The translations under genes were made by a program, and so were the position numbers. The notes beneath the pieces were generated by a model. That model was not told the DNA's origin. It saw only the letters and a program-made list of their open reading frames with translations, and did no database searches. A DNA stretch of 64,000 bases from Ascidiaceihabitans sp039975415 (GTDB taxonomy: Bacteria > Pseudomonadota > Alphaproteobacteria > Rhodobacterales > Rhodobacteraceae). How positions within the stretch are numbered: position 1 is the first letter of the stretch; every line of letters begins with the position of its first letter. The stretch lies in assembly GCF_039975415.1 (NCBI RefSeq), contig NZ_JBDWHD010000010.1. The stretch is one strand, 5' to 3'. Below, one piece after another: positions 1 through 8,196 of the stretch.

Positions 1-238
1 TGATACCGATCCACAGCCCCGCACATGTCGCTGCCACCAAACCGCCCATGCCTTGCCATCCACCCAGAACGGCCAAAATCTGTTGCATCATCGTGGGCGT
101 CTCACGCAGGGTCGGCAATGGCTGTTCTTTCAATGCGTCCTCAAGGACGCGGGCAATTAGAGCCTCCGGTGCAGGCGGGTTTTTGGCACCTGCCAACAAA
201 GCGTCCAAGTCCATCATTTCAGACTTATTCTGTGTCAT
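1..238 (-). CDS. Membrane protein downstream of ECF sigma factor, partial
   Basis: Only the first 79 residues are in the window; the gene runs off the left edge. The start ATG (238-236) lies inside the end of the sigma factor gene, a 14-base overlap, so the two are probably translationally coupled. The visible part has a soluble, acidic N-terminal stretch (MTQNKSEMMDLDALLAG) and then, from about residue 66, a hydrophobic run (GLVAATCAGLWIGI) that looks like a membrane segment. A short cytoplasmic part followed by one membrane span directly after an ECF sigma gene is the usual layout of an anti-sigma factor, but I see no zinc-binding ZAS motif. The anti-sigma role is inference from position only. 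Confidence 0.6.
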   Translation of the reverse strand, partial: MTQNKSEMMDLDALLAGAKNPPAPEALIARVLEDALKEQPLPTLRETPTMMQQILAVLGGWQGMGGLVAATCAGLWIGI

Positions 239-821
239 CTGTGTACCCCAATTCTGCGCGTGCCCCTGCCAATGAAGTGGCCAAAGCCCGCTTGCCCCGC
301 GCTGTTAAGCTTTCAACAGCTTCTGTGCTGATGTCCAAGATTTGCGCGATCTCCGGATTTGCCAAACCCTCGATATGACGCAAGACCACAGCTTGACGTT
401 GCCGGTCTGGCAACGCGTTCAGTGCCATTTGCAACGCATCCATGCGGGCACGGTCCTGCATTTTAGCTTCGACACCTGGCGTCGGGTCTTGTGGTTCTGC
501 CACGTCGTCCAATGCGGCACCGCGTGTTCGGCGCAAGCGGTCTATGCACAGGTTTGCTGTCACCCGGTACAACCACGTCGACACTTTTGCTTCGCCTTCA
601 CGCCACTGCGGTGCCGTCTTCCACAGACGCAACATGGCCTCTTGGGCCACATCTTCTGCTTCCGCCCCGTCGCCCAAAACCCGAAATGCCTGTGCATAAA
701 CGCGTGGTGTCAAACGCGCCGTCAACAACCGCGCCGCCGCAGCGTCGCCGCGTGCATAGCGGGCCAGCAATGCCGCATCATCTGTGTCCGGTTCTGCGTC
801 CAATGGCATATTCATAGTCAT
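225..821 (-). CDS. ECF-type RNA polymerase sigma factor
   Basis: A sigma-70 family protein of about 198 residues with sigma region 2 (DVAQEAMLRLWK, then STWLYRVTANLCID and RLRR) and a C-terminal sigma region 4 helix-turn-helix (DRQRQAVVLRHIEGL followed by NPEIAQILDISTEAVESL). Regions 1 and 3 are absent, as expected for an ECF (group IV) sigma factor. Several in-frame ATGs cluster at the start (821, 815 and 809); a TTG at 854 is also open but extends upstream of any conserved sequence, so I chose the first ATG. It lies 55 bases downstream of the EF-hand gene and overlaps the next gene, which suggests one operon. The signal it answers to cannot be read from the sequence. Confidence 0.9.
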   Translation of the reverse strand: MTMNMPLDAEPDTDDAALLARYARGDAAAARLLTARLTPRVYAQAFRVLGDGAEAEDVAQEAMLRLWKTAPQWREGEAKVSTWLYRVTANLCIDRLRRTRGAALDDVAEPQDPTPGVEAKMQDRARMDALQMALNALPDRQRQAVVLRHIEGLANPEIAQILDISTEAVESLTARGKRALATSLAGARAELGYTDDTE

Positions 822-876
822 CCAAGCGTTAACCCGGGGCCACACCTGTGACAAGCGCGGCCCCGAAACTTCTGAT

Positions 877-1320
877 TTAGTTCTTTTTATGACGCTTTTT
901 CATATGAGCGCGTGCCGTGTCGTATTCTTCCCGCGACACGCTGCCGTCTTCATCTTTATCCATGCGCGACAACATCTTGCCCGCACGGTCGCGTTTTTGC
1001 ACCTCTTCGAGCGACAGTTGCCCGTCTTCGTTGGAATCCAGATGCGACATCATACGGGCACTGCGTTTCTGGGCCCGTTTTGTGCCTGCCGCTTCCAGTT
1101 CAGCCTTGGACAAAAAGCCGTCTTTATCGGTGTCCATCCCTTCGAAACGTGCAACACCATGGGTGCGCATTTCGGCTTCGGTGATTTGGCCGTTGCCATC
1201 TACATCCAGTGTTTCGAAGCTTGGCGGACCTTTGCCAGCACCCTTCGTATTTGCAAAAGCAGGGCTGACCAACGCAAGTCCGGCGCATGCTGCCAGAACG
1301 AATTTGATTGTCTGTGTCAT
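877..1320 (-). CDS. Secreted EF-hand calcium-binding protein
   Basis: 147 residues with an N-terminal signal peptide (cleavage likely after AFA, residue 23) and four canonical 12-residue EF-hand loops at residues 39-50, 63-74, 95-106 and 121-132. Each loop begins with Asp and ends with Glu (for example DVDGNGQITEAE and DTDKDGFLSKAE), so calcium binding looks intact in all four. The C-terminus is basic (MKKRHKKN). It probably acts in the periplasm or outside the cell as a calcium buffer or sensor. It is the first gene of the minus-strand cluster with the ECF sigma factor. Whether it feeds a calcium signal to that sigma factor is inference. A GGAG lies about 12 bases before the ATG. Confidence 0.92.
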   Translation of the reverse strand: MTQTIKFVLAACAGLALVSPAFANTKGAGKGPPSFETLDVDGNGQITEAEMRTHGVARFEGMDTDKDGFLSKAELEAAGTKRAQKRSARMMSHLDSNEDGQLSLEEVQKRDRAGKMLSRMDKDEDGSVSREEYDTARAHMKKRHKKN

Positions 1321-1515
1321 AGGATCGTCTCCATTATTGCCTTTCCGTCCCCTTTTGGGCCGGTCACATCTTAGAACGGGGCGCCATATCTTTTCCGTCG
1401 CATCTGTTTTAATTTTCTCTCAGCGCTTTGCGACATTGGGACGCAAGGGCATCCTGTCGCCTTTCAAAACGTTTCGAATGGGCGCATCTATCGGGTCTAT
1501 AAAAGGATTAGTTTT

Positions 1516-1929
1516 ATGAGCGATTCAAACTTAGCGGACCATGGCGCACTACAAGATGGTGAAAACACACGGTCCACTTGGGCTGCAATCCGCAAAGGGT
1601 GGCGTCGTAAATGCCCCAGATGCGGACGCGGCGCACTTTTGAAAAGCTATCTGAAGGTCGAAGACACCTGCGCAGTGTGTCGTCAGGAATTGCACCACCA
1701 CAAAGCGGATGATGGTCCTGCATATTTGACGATTTTGGTGGTTGGCCACCTTATGGCACCGTTGCTGCACATTGCCTTTGTGACATGGCGCCCCGAACCA
1801 TTGGTTTTGTTTACCATTTTTGCGGTTGGCTGTGTGGCACTATCGCTCTACCTTCTGCCCAGACTGAAGGGCGCCATTGTCGGTTATCAATGGGCGCGTC
1901 AAATGGGTGGTTTCGGAACCTCGTCCTGA
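1516..1929 (+). CDS. DUF983 family membrane protein
   Basis: 137 residues. The N-terminal part carries two CxxC pairs (Cys33/Cys36 in CPRCGRG and Cys52/Cys55 in CAVC), which probably bind a zinc ion, and two hydrophobic segments follow at about residues 70-90 and 97-115. This is the DUF983 layout common in alphaproteobacteria; its function is unknown. GGATTAG lies about 6-12 bases before the ATG and can serve as the ribosome binding site. It is divergent from the EF-hand gene and 48 bases upstream of a Nudix gene in the same direction. In some relatives DUF983 genes sit near cytochrome oxidase or Nudix genes; only the latter is true here. Confidence 0.85.
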   Translation: MSDSNLADHGALQDGENTRSTWAAIRKGWRRKCPRCGRGALLKSYLKVEDTCAVCRQELHHHKADDGPAYLTILVVGHLMAPLLHIAFVTWRPEPLVLFTIFAVGCVALSLYLLPRLKGAIVGYQWARQMGGFGTSS

Positions 1930-1934
1930 CGCAA

Positions 1935-1956
1935 GGCCCCTTCGTAAGATGGGGCC
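1935..1956 (+). terminator. Hairpin between the DUF983 and Nudix genes
   Basis: GGCCCC at 1935-1940 and GGGGCC at 1951-1956 form a perfect 6-bp GC stem with a 10-base loop, just after the DUF983 stop codon. No T-tract follows on the plus strand, so it is more likely a weak attenuator or mRNA-stabilising hairpin than a full terminator. Confidence 0.35.
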
Positions 1957-1977
1957 GGAATTGGACAGGGACCGCTA

Positions 1978-2673
1978 ATGAGCATCGACAAGACACAGAT
2001 TAGACACGCAGCCACTGTGATCGTGTTGCGCAACCGTCTAACCGACCCACATATTTTGATGGGTCAACGCGGTGCCAAAGCTGTATTCATGCCGAACAAA
2101 TTTGTGTTCCCGGGCGGTGCAGTTGACGCAGGTGACGCCGAAATTTCGCTGGCAACGCCTATGGGATCCCCTTGTGCAGAGCGGCTGCTGGACGAAAGCG
2201 CCGAGGATATGACGCATGCACTGGGCGTCGCTGCAATCCGCGAGTTGTTCGAAGAAACCGGTCAGGTGTTGGGCCAGCCCGGCACTTGGGATGGCGAAGT
2301 TCCTGCCGATTGGGTGGATTTCGCAGCCACCGGCCACGTGCCACATGCGGCCCCTTTGCAGTTTGTGTTTCGTGCGATCACGCCACCGGGTCGCCCCCGT
2401 CGCTTCGATGCCCGCTTTTTCCTGATCGACGCTGACGATCTGGTAAGTGACCCTGATGATTTCAGTGCGGCTTCAGACGAGCTATCACATCTTCAGTGGG
2501 TTTCGTTGGCTCAGGCACGTAGTTTTGACATGCCTTTCATCACAGAAGTTGTCCTAAGCGAGATACAAGCCCGTGTCGGTGACACATCACCGCCCGCAAG
2601 CGTGCCTTTTTTCAACAACAACGACGAAGAAAGCCTGTTCGCACGGCTGCATGGCAAACCGCAAGACAGATAA
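1978..2673 (+). CDS. Nudix hydrolase with split Nudix box (NUDT8/NUDT19-like)
   Basis: 231 residues. The Nudix signature is interrupted: the GGAVDAGD part is at residues 46-53 and the REL..EETG helix (RELFEETGQVLG) at 88-99, with an insert of about 35 residues between them. Such inserts are typical of the subgroup related to eukaryotic NUDT8/NUDT19, whose bacterial members are usually annotated simply as NUDIX hydrolases; coenzyme A derivatives are a possible substrate, but that is not shown here. The metal-binding Glu residues of REXXEE are present. It may be co-transcribed with the DUF983 gene 48 bases upstream. The ATG has only a weak ribosome binding site (GGACAGGGACC upstream). Confidence 0.88.
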   Translation: MSIDKTQIRHAATVIVLRNRLTDPHILMGQRGAKAVFMPNKFVFPGGAVDAGDAEISLATPMGSPCAERLLDESAEDMTHALGVAAIRELFEETGQVLGQPGTWDGEVPADWVDFAATGHVPHAAPLQFVFRAITPPGRPRRFDARFFLIDADDLVSDPDDFSAASDELSHLQWVSLAQARSFDMPFITEVVLSEIQARVGDTSPPASVPFFNNNDEESLFARLHGKPQDR

Positions 2674-2678
2674 CCAAC

Positions 2679-3581
2679 TTAGATAACACTGACCAACAAG
2701 ACCACCGAAGCACCCAAGATACATACGCCTGTTATCTCTCTTGGTGTGATTTTCTCTTTGAAAAACAATGCTGTGACTATAAGGCTCAGGATCAATTCGA
2801 CCTGTCCTAATGCTTTGACGTATGCCGCGTTTTGCAAAGTAAACGCCAAAAACCAGCAGAACGATCCGGCCATCGAGAACATCCCGATCCATCCAGCCAC
2901 GCGCCGGGCCTTCCAAACGGCTGTGATTTGTCCGACTTCACGAAAACGCAACCAAACGGTCATCGCGGCCAGCTGCATGGCCGTCACCGCGGATAAGGTA
3001 ATGACCGCCCGCGCCAAAGGGTCATCCAAAGGCAGTTCCAAAGATGCGCCGCGGTAGGTCACACCCGAGACGGCAAACAGCGCACCAGACAACAAGCCTA
3101 AACCAGCGGCCTTGTTGGCCATGTCACGAAGCCGAAACGCTTGATCCTTTGGCGCAGAGGACAGCAAAAGCAACCCGACGACGCCCAACAAGATCGCACC
3201 GAAACCCAACCATGTGACTTTTTCGCCCAAGACCAGAACGCTCATGACGACGATCAAGACAACTTCGCTTTTCTTGAAGGTGATCCCGACAGCGAAATTA
3301 CGTTGCTTGAACAACATCACAACACACACTGTCGCCAGGATTTGTGCTAGACCACCGACGGCGCCATACATCCAGAACGCTGTCGATAAGTCCGGAAAAC
3401 TCTGGCCCCGTGCCGTCAGATACAACGCCATCAACACAGCCACTAAGGGTGCGGAATAAAAAAAGCGCGCAAATGTCGCCCCTGACGCACTGAGAGTGGA
3501 CGTCGCCATCTGCTTTTGCAGCATAAAGCGAACAGTTTGAAAGGTGGCCGCAGCCAATGTGACATAAATCCAAAGGTCCAT
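2679..3581 (-). CDS. EamA/DMT-superfamily transporter
   Basis: About 300 residues with roughly ten hydrophobic segments in two similar halves, the EamA (drug/metabolite transporter) fold. The motif LGEKVTWLGFGAILLG in the first half and FKEKITPREITGV near the C-terminus are the repeated EamA signatures. Substrate cannot be told; family members export amino acids, nucleosides or other metabolites. A TTG start at 3599 is open, but the ATG at 3581 begins directly before the first membrane helix (MDLWIYV) and has AGGGCGG upstream, so I chose it. It lies 20 bases downstream of the desaturase gene in the same direction and converges with the Nudix gene, with only 5 bases between their stop codons. 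Confidence 0.88.
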   Translation of the reverse strand: MDLWIYVTLAAATFQTVRFMLQKQMATSTLSASGATFARFFYSAPLVAVLMALYLTARGQSFPDLSTAFWMYGAVGGLAQILATVCVVMLFKQRNFAVGITFKKSEVVLIVVMSVLVLGEKVTWLGFGAILLGVVGLLLLSSAPKDQAFRLRDMANKAAGLGLLSGALFAVSGVTYRGASLELPLDDPLARAVITLSAVTAMQLAAMTVWLRFREVGQITAVWKARRVAGWIGMFSMAGSFCWFLAFTLQNAAYVKALGQVELILSLIVTALFFKEKITPREITGVCILGASVVLLVSVI

Positions 3582-3601
3582 GCCGCCCTGATGCGCCAAT
3601 C

Positions 3602-4540
3602 TTAGCGCATTGGCCAGAGCGGATGGGCCACAGGATCTTTACGCGTCCAGAAATAGCGCCTGAAAACTTGCATATATGACCCGTAGACATAGCCGCCGTT
3701 GCACGTCACATAACGGGACTTATTGCCCCAATACAGACCGCGCAAATGATACCACGGCACAGACGGATGCATGTGATGCACGGCGTGTAAGTTGTTGTTC
3801 AAGAATAGAAAAGCAAGAATTCCTTTGTCTTCGATAATAACGCTGCGCCCGGAAGCGCGTAGGTGTGCTTGATGTTCCAAAAACGTCCTGATCTTCAAAA
3901 CGGACAACGCGCAATACGCCCCCAGAATATAAATCCGAAGTGGCATCTGAGATGTCAGCACAACGCCCATAACCAATACGACCCCCGGCACATGCCAGAT
4001 CCAAGCGGCCAGAACCGGTCGGTCAACCTGCAAAATTGCCTTCAAATCCCCACGCATAAACGCCCATTGTGACACCAGTGGGCCGATCAAAATGCGCCCC
4101 AGCAAAGTGTTGTTGAACCGCAAAGCCACCTGCGCACCTTTGCTTAACTGGCTCCAAACAACGGGATCCAGATAGTTGCTTTCTGGATCATCATAGGGGT
4201 CCGTCAACCGCGCATCCCTATGGTGGGCAAGATGGGTGTCCCGAAACCGCAAATACGGAATAAAAAGCCCTGGCTGCACGATAACGCATGCCTCATTCAA
4301 CTTTTTGGATGCAAACGGGTGCCCATGCAGAACCTCGTGGGACAATGAAGAATGCAAAACCAACGCCGGAACCAGAGCCAGAAATCCAATGGCGGGATGT
4401 AGCAGAGGCAAGATAAAAACGGCGACGCCCCACAAAGAAAAACATCCCAAAAACAAAAAGATAGTCGGCCATTCGCTATGAATACGTTTTTGTGCAGATG
4501 TGGGGTGGGCAACGTAGGACGTACAATCGACAGTTTGCAT
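3602..4540 (-). CDS. Fatty acid desaturase family protein (membrane di-iron)
   Basis: 312 residues. It shows the three histidine boxes of the membrane di-iron desaturase/hydroxylase family: HSSLSHEVLHGH at 63-74, HLAHH at 103-107 and HAVHH in the C-terminal third, with hydrophobic segments around residues 26-65 and 175-210. Members introduce double bonds or hydroxyl groups into fatty acyl chains or related lipids at the inner membrane. The first box (HxxxH) and second box (HxxHH) match the FA_desaturase Pfam pattern; the exact substrate is not readable. It is divergent from an HTH regulator 98 bases away, and is followed closely by an EamA transporter. Confidence 0.88.
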   Translation of the reverse strand: MQTVDCTSYVAHPTSAQKRIHSEWPTIFLFLGCFSLWGVAVFILPLLHPAIGFLALVPALVLHSSLSHEVLHGHPFASKKLNEACVIVQPGLFIPYLRFRDTHLAHHRDARLTDPYDDPESNYLDPVVWSQLSKGAQVALRFNNTLLGRILIGPLVSQWAFMRGDLKAILQVDRPVLAAWIWHVPGVVLVMGVVLTSQMPLRIYILGAYCALSVLKIRTFLEHQAHLRASGRSVIIEDKGILAFLFLNNNLHAVHHMHPSVPWYHLRGLYWGNKSRYVTCNGGYVYGSYMQVFRRYFWTRKDPVAHPLWPMR

Positions 4541-4638
4541 AGAGCGCCTTTTTTGATGACCCTAAGCCCCTCATGCAAAGCTGAAAATTATGTATCTTAT
4601 TACCAAAACCACCAAATTGTGATTTAATACCGCACATC

Positions 4639-5496
4639 GTGATAAATCTAAACAAAACTGAACGCTCCGATCTCTTCCGCACACGTTTGGCCGCTGCAAT
4701 TGCTTTGGCTGGCAGCAATCAAAGTGCCCTGGCCCGGGCCACTGGCGCAGATCGGTCCACCATCTCACAAGCCCTGTCAGACACAGGCGCAAGGTTGCCA
4801 AACGCGCATTTGGTGGGGGCGTGTGCTGCGCATTTAGGCGTATCGACTGATTGGTTGCTGGGCCTGTCGGACCGGCCAGAAAGTGCCGCCTTTTTGGCAT
4901 CCTCTGCCATGACGTTCACAAAAGCACCGCGCGCGTTGATCGACGAACAAATTTTCGCATGGCACCAAGAAGCGGTCGGCTACAAAATCCGCCATGTTCC
5001 CGCCGCCTTGCCTGACATGCTGAAAACCCATGCAATGTTAGAGTGGGAATACAGCCCTCATTTGGGGCGCACCACGACGCAAGCCATCAACGCGTCGCAG
5101 GACCGGCTTGACTGGATGCGCGGATCACTTTCGGACTACGAAATTACCCTACCCATGTTCGAACTGCAAAGCTTCGCCGCTGGCACCGGCTATTATCGCG
5201 GCCTACCAGCGGCTGTTCGCATTGAACAAATGGACCACCTGTTAACCCTGACAGAACAGCTGTACCCACGCCTCCGATTGTATTTGTTTGATGCCCGTAA
5301 ACTATATTCTGCCCCCATCACCGTCTTTGGTCCACTTCTGGCAGTGGTCTATGCTGGTGGACACTATATGGCGTTTCGTGACCGCGAACGCATTGAAACT
5401 TTAACAACACATTTCGATGATCTGGTCCGCGAGGCGTCCTTTACAGCCCGCGACATTCCAGAACACCTACACATGTTACGCACCCAAATACGCTAG
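4639..5496 (+). CDS. XRE-type HTH transcriptional regulator
   Basis: 285 residues. Residues about 27-47 (beginning NQSALARATGADRSTISQAL) form a lambda-repressor-type helix-turn-helix, followed by LGVSTDWLLGLSDRPE (66-81), a typical XRE continuation. The rest (about 90-285) is a larger domain with no motif I recognise, perhaps a ligand-binding domain. The start is GTG; no Shine-Dalgarno is visible, and a TTTAAT hexamer 10 bases before it could be a -10 box, so the mRNA may be leaderless. It is divergent from the desaturase, which it may regulate (inference). Its stop TAG interlocks with the stop of the convergent SDR gene within 4 bases (5493-5496). Confidence 0.85.
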   Translation: MINLNKTERSDLFRTRLAAAIALAGSNQSALARATGADRSTISQALSDTGARLPNAHLVGACAAHLGVSTDWLLGLSDRPESAAFLASSAMTFTKAPRALIDEQIFAWHQEAVGYKIRHVPAALPDMLKTHAMLEWEYSPHLGRTTTQAINASQDRLDWMRGSLSDYEITLPMFELQSFAAGTGYYRGLPAAVRIEQMDHLLTLTEQLYPRLRLYLFDARKLYSAPITVFGPLLAVVYAGGHYMAFRDRERIETLTTHFDDLVREASFTARDIPEHLHMLRTQIR

Positions 5497-6242
5497 ATTT
5501 TTGGGTCAGGGTTTTCCGTATGACCATCCACGGAAATCACCTGCCCTGACACCATACGGGCCGCGTCCGACGCCAAAAATACTGCCATATCTGCAATATC
5601 GGCAGCTTTGACAAAAGACCGCATGGATGTGCCTTTTGCATAGCCATCATACACCTGATCGCGGGTCATGGATTTCGCTGCAGCTTCACGTTCCAGAACA
5701 CCTTCCATGCGTGGGCCTTCCACCGCCCCCGGACAAATCGCATTGGCACGCACCCCGAATGGTCCGGCTTCCATCGCAAAGGTCTTCATCAATCCGATAA
5801 TTGCCCATTTGGCCGACGCATATGGTGCGCGGTTTGGGTACCCGTAAATTCCAGCTGTGGAGGACGTCAAAATAACAGAGCCCGCGCCGGCCGCTTTCAT
5901 ACGCGGGGCCGCGTATTTCAATGTCAGAAATGCGCCTTCCAAATTCACACTGACGCAGCGCTGCCAATCCGCAAGATCGATGTCTTCGATAACGGCTGTC
6001 GGCCCGGCGATGCCCGCATTTGCGCAGACCGCGCTAAGATCGCCGTCAATCTTTGCGAAGACAGCGGCCATCTGCGCCTCGTTGGATGCGTCTGCGACAT
6101 GTTTCGCCCAGCTGGCGGGGGCTTGGTCCAATGCGTCGGAATCCACATCAGTGACAATAACGTCGTAGCCTGCCGCATCAAAAGCGTGCCCCATCGCAAG
6201 CCCGATGCCTGACCCGCCTGCTGTGACCAACACCCGTTTCAT
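5493..6242 (-). CDS. SDR family oxidoreductase of the carnitine operon
   Basis: 249 residues, a classical short-chain dehydrogenase/reductase. The cofactor motif TAGGSGIG is at residues 7-14, the NAG motif (CANAGIAG) follows near residue 75, and the catalytic Ser and YASAK (Tyr, Lys) are present. An Asp after the second beta strand (VTDVD) favours NAD over NADP. Its start overlaps the stop of the carnitine dehydrogenase gene by 4 bases, making it the last gene of a tightly coupled operon. The step it performs is unknown; oxidation of a hydroxy-acid formed from carnitine or a related betaine is a reasonable guess. Confidence 0.88.
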   Translation of the reverse strand: MKRVLVTAGGSGIGLAMGHAFDAAGYDVIVTDVDSDALDQAPASWAKHVADASNEAQMAAVFAKIDGDLSAVCANAGIAGPTAVIEDIDLADWQRCVSVNLEGAFLTLKYAAPRMKAAGAGSVILTSSTAGIYGYPNRAPYASAKWAIIGLMKTFAMEAGPFGVRANAICPGAVEGPRMEGVLEREAAAKSMTRDQVYDGYAKGTSMRSFVKAADIADMAVFLASDAARMVSGQVISVDGHTENPDPKI

Positions 6243-7714
6243 GGACGTTGCCCAACCGCGCGGCCCGCGCCTTCGGGATTGGGCAGTGCTGCATGCGCCA
6301 CCGCCACACGTTCAAGCGCCGACACGATTTCAGCGCTGGGATCACATGGTTTCCGGCTTGCGAGACTGACATGCAAAAGAAAGTGTTCGCCTGTGGCCAG
6401 CAATCTGTCTGCCTCGTACATCTCGTGCCACAGATGCATCTTTTTGCCCTGCCCCATAAGAACTTGCGTACGCACTTCGATCACGGCGCCTGCATGGGCT
6501 TCATCCACATGGCGGATATGGGTTTCAGCTGTGAAATAGCTGCCGCCTGTCGCAATGTAGGCGGCATCACATCCTATCATTTCCATAAATCGGTCAGTGG
6601 CATCGCCGAAGGCCTGCAAGTACTTGGCTTCGTTCATGTGGCCGTTGTAATCTGTCCAATCCAATGGAACCGTACGGCGCACCGTCACCAAGGGTTGTGA
6701 CACGTCGGCGATATCGGACACACGTGCATCCAACCCGATTTGCGCCCGCAAGTGCTGTTCGTGGGCGTTCATCAATGCGCCCGCGCCAAAATCCTGCGCT
6801 TTGAGGGCGCGCATCATGGCCACCAAATTATTGTCGCGGATGCGCAGCATGTCGGCGATGCTCATGTGGCCTGACTGCGCGTCGGATTGTCCCGCGATCA
6901 AATCTACCAGTTCGTCGGTGAATTCTGGGACATCCATCAGCTTGGTCCATGGCCATTTCAGCGCAGGGCCGAATTGGGCCATGAAGTGCCGCATGCCCGC
7001 TTCACCACCTGCGGTACGATAGGTGTCAAACAGCCCCATCTGCGCCCAGCGGATGCCAAAGCCATAACGGATCGCGTTGTCGATTTCTTCCGTGGTCGCA
7101 ACGCCGTCCTTAACCAGCCAAAGGGCTTCTCTCCAAACGGCCTCTAGGAAACGATCGGCGATATGTGCGTCAATTTCTTTGCGGACCTGCAAGGGATACA
7201 TGCCCAAAGACGTCAATGTTTCTTTGGCTTTTGTCACATGCGCCGCATTTGTGGATGGCGATGGCACAACTTCGATCAAAGGCATCAGGTACACAGGGTT
7301 GAAGGGGTGGCAGACCATAATCTGACCGGGGTTCGCAGCGCCGTCTTGCAGTTCCGAGGGTTTGAACCCTGATGTAGACGATCCGATCACGGCACTGGCA
7401 AGGCAAGCTGCTTGTATTTCCGCCAGTGTTTTGTGTTTGATATCAAGGCGCTCCGGAACGCTTTCTTGTATCCACTCTGCCCCTGTCACCGCTTCTTCAA
7501 TGGTCGCGTGAAACGACATCACCCCTTCAGCGGGCATTGCCACATCCACAAGACCCGGCATCGCGCGACGGGCGTTGGTCAAAGCTTCATCCATTTTGCG
7601 TTGCGCTTCGGGGTCGGGATCAAAGACGCGTACGTCCCAGCCGTTCAGCAAAAAACGCGCGGCCCATCCGCCGCCGATCACGCCACCACCAACGATCGCT
7701 GCTGTTTTTGTCAT
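6239..7714 (-). CDS. L-carnitine dehydrogenase fused to a betainyl-CoA-type thioesterase
   Basis: 491 residues and two domains. Residues 1 to about 315 are a 3-hydroxyacyl-CoA-dehydrogenase-like NAD enzyme: GGGVIGGGWAARF at 9-21 binds NAD, and HPFNPVYLMPLIE is the family catalytic region. This part oxidises L-carnitine to 3-dehydrocarnitine. Residues about 345-475 are a hotdog-fold thioesterase (DWTDYNGHMNEAKYLQAFGDA). Such fusions are known in rhizobia, where the thioesterase hydrolyses betainyl-CoA to glycine betaine. The neighbours, a BKACE-type cleavage enzyme and a GlxA-type regulator, match the cdhR-cdhABC logic of Pseudomonas. It overlaps both flanking genes by 4 bases. Confidence 0.92.
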   Translation of the reverse strand: MTKTAAIVGGGVIGGGWAARFLLNGWDVRVFDPDPEAQRKMDEALTNARRAMPGLVDVAMPAEGVMSFHATIEEAVTGAEWIQESVPERLDIKHKTLAEIQAACLASAVIGSSTSGFKPSELQDGAANPGQIMVCHPFNPVYLMPLIEVVPSPSTNAAHVTKAKETLTSLGMYPLQVRKEIDAHIADRFLEAVWREALWLVKDGVATTEEIDNAIRYGFGIRWAQMGLFDTYRTAGGEAGMRHFMAQFGPALKWPWTKLMDVPEFTDELVDLIAGQSDAQSGHMSIADMLRIRDNNLVAMMRALKAQDFGAGALMNAHEQHLRAQIGLDARVSDIADVSQPLVTVRRTVPLDWTDYNGHMNEAKYLQAFGDATDRFMEMIGCDAAYIATGGSYFTAETHIRHVDEAHAGAVIEVRTQVLMGQGKKMHLWHEMYEADRLLATGEHFLLHVSLASRKPCDPSAEIVSALERVAVAHAALPNPEGAGRAVGQRP

Positions 7715-8196
7715 GTCTTTACCTCAATCAATTTGCTGGTGTCCCAGCCGTAAAATTCTAGAATTTCTGTCGCTGCCTTCAAACGATCATCCGAAAGGGC
7801 GGCGCCACGGTTGATGATCGCACCAAACGTCCCGTCGCTGGTGCCAATCGCAGCTGTGCGAAAATCGGCATCCACCCACATCACGACCAGTTTCGCAGCG
7901 TTCGGATCGTTTGGCGCCAGAACGCCTGGGCGCGGGATCGTAAAAGTTTTGCCACCATGCGTGATACGTTCACGCGCCGGATCATAGGCGAAGTCCAGCG
8001 TGCCCTTCGGGGCCGCAAGGGCGTCGTTTGCAAATGCCGCCTCAATGCTCCACCGTCCGCTGAATGCGGTCGGATCAAAGCGCGTTGTGGCACTTATCGG
8101 CGCGCCGGGATCACGGAAGCTATCGGCAGGCATGACATCACAGGCTGCGATCAGCGCCAAAACAAATACAGCGCTGATTGCACGTACCAAGGTCAT
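7711..8196 (-). CDS. Lipocalin-like lipoprotein of the carnitine operon
   Basis: 161 residues. A lipoprotein signal peptide ends in a lipobox (LIAAC, Cys19). The mature part carries lipocalin-type motifs: FSGRWSIEAAF near the first strand and MWVDADFRTAAIGT followed by FGAIINR, resembling Blc-type bacterial lipocalins. It is probably anchored in the outer membrane facing the periplasm. It overlaps the BKACE gene and the dehydrogenase gene by 4 bases each, so it is made with the carnitine enzymes. Lipocalins bind small hydrophobic molecules; a role in handling acylcarnitines or their released fatty acids is inference. Confidence 0.85.
   Translation of the reverse strand: MTLVRAISAVFVLALIAACDVMPADSFRDPGAPISATTRFDPTAFSGRWSIEAAFANDALAAPKGTLDFAYDPARERITHGGKTFTIPRPGVLAPNDPNAAKLVVMWVDADFRTAAIGTSDGTFGAIINRGAALSDDRLKAATEILEFYGWDTSKLIEVKT

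Noticed and set aside
5493..5496. Overlap of two stop codons (CTAG) as a special signal
   Set aside because: Convergent genes that share a CTAG are a simple outcome of compact packing; nothing further suggests function.
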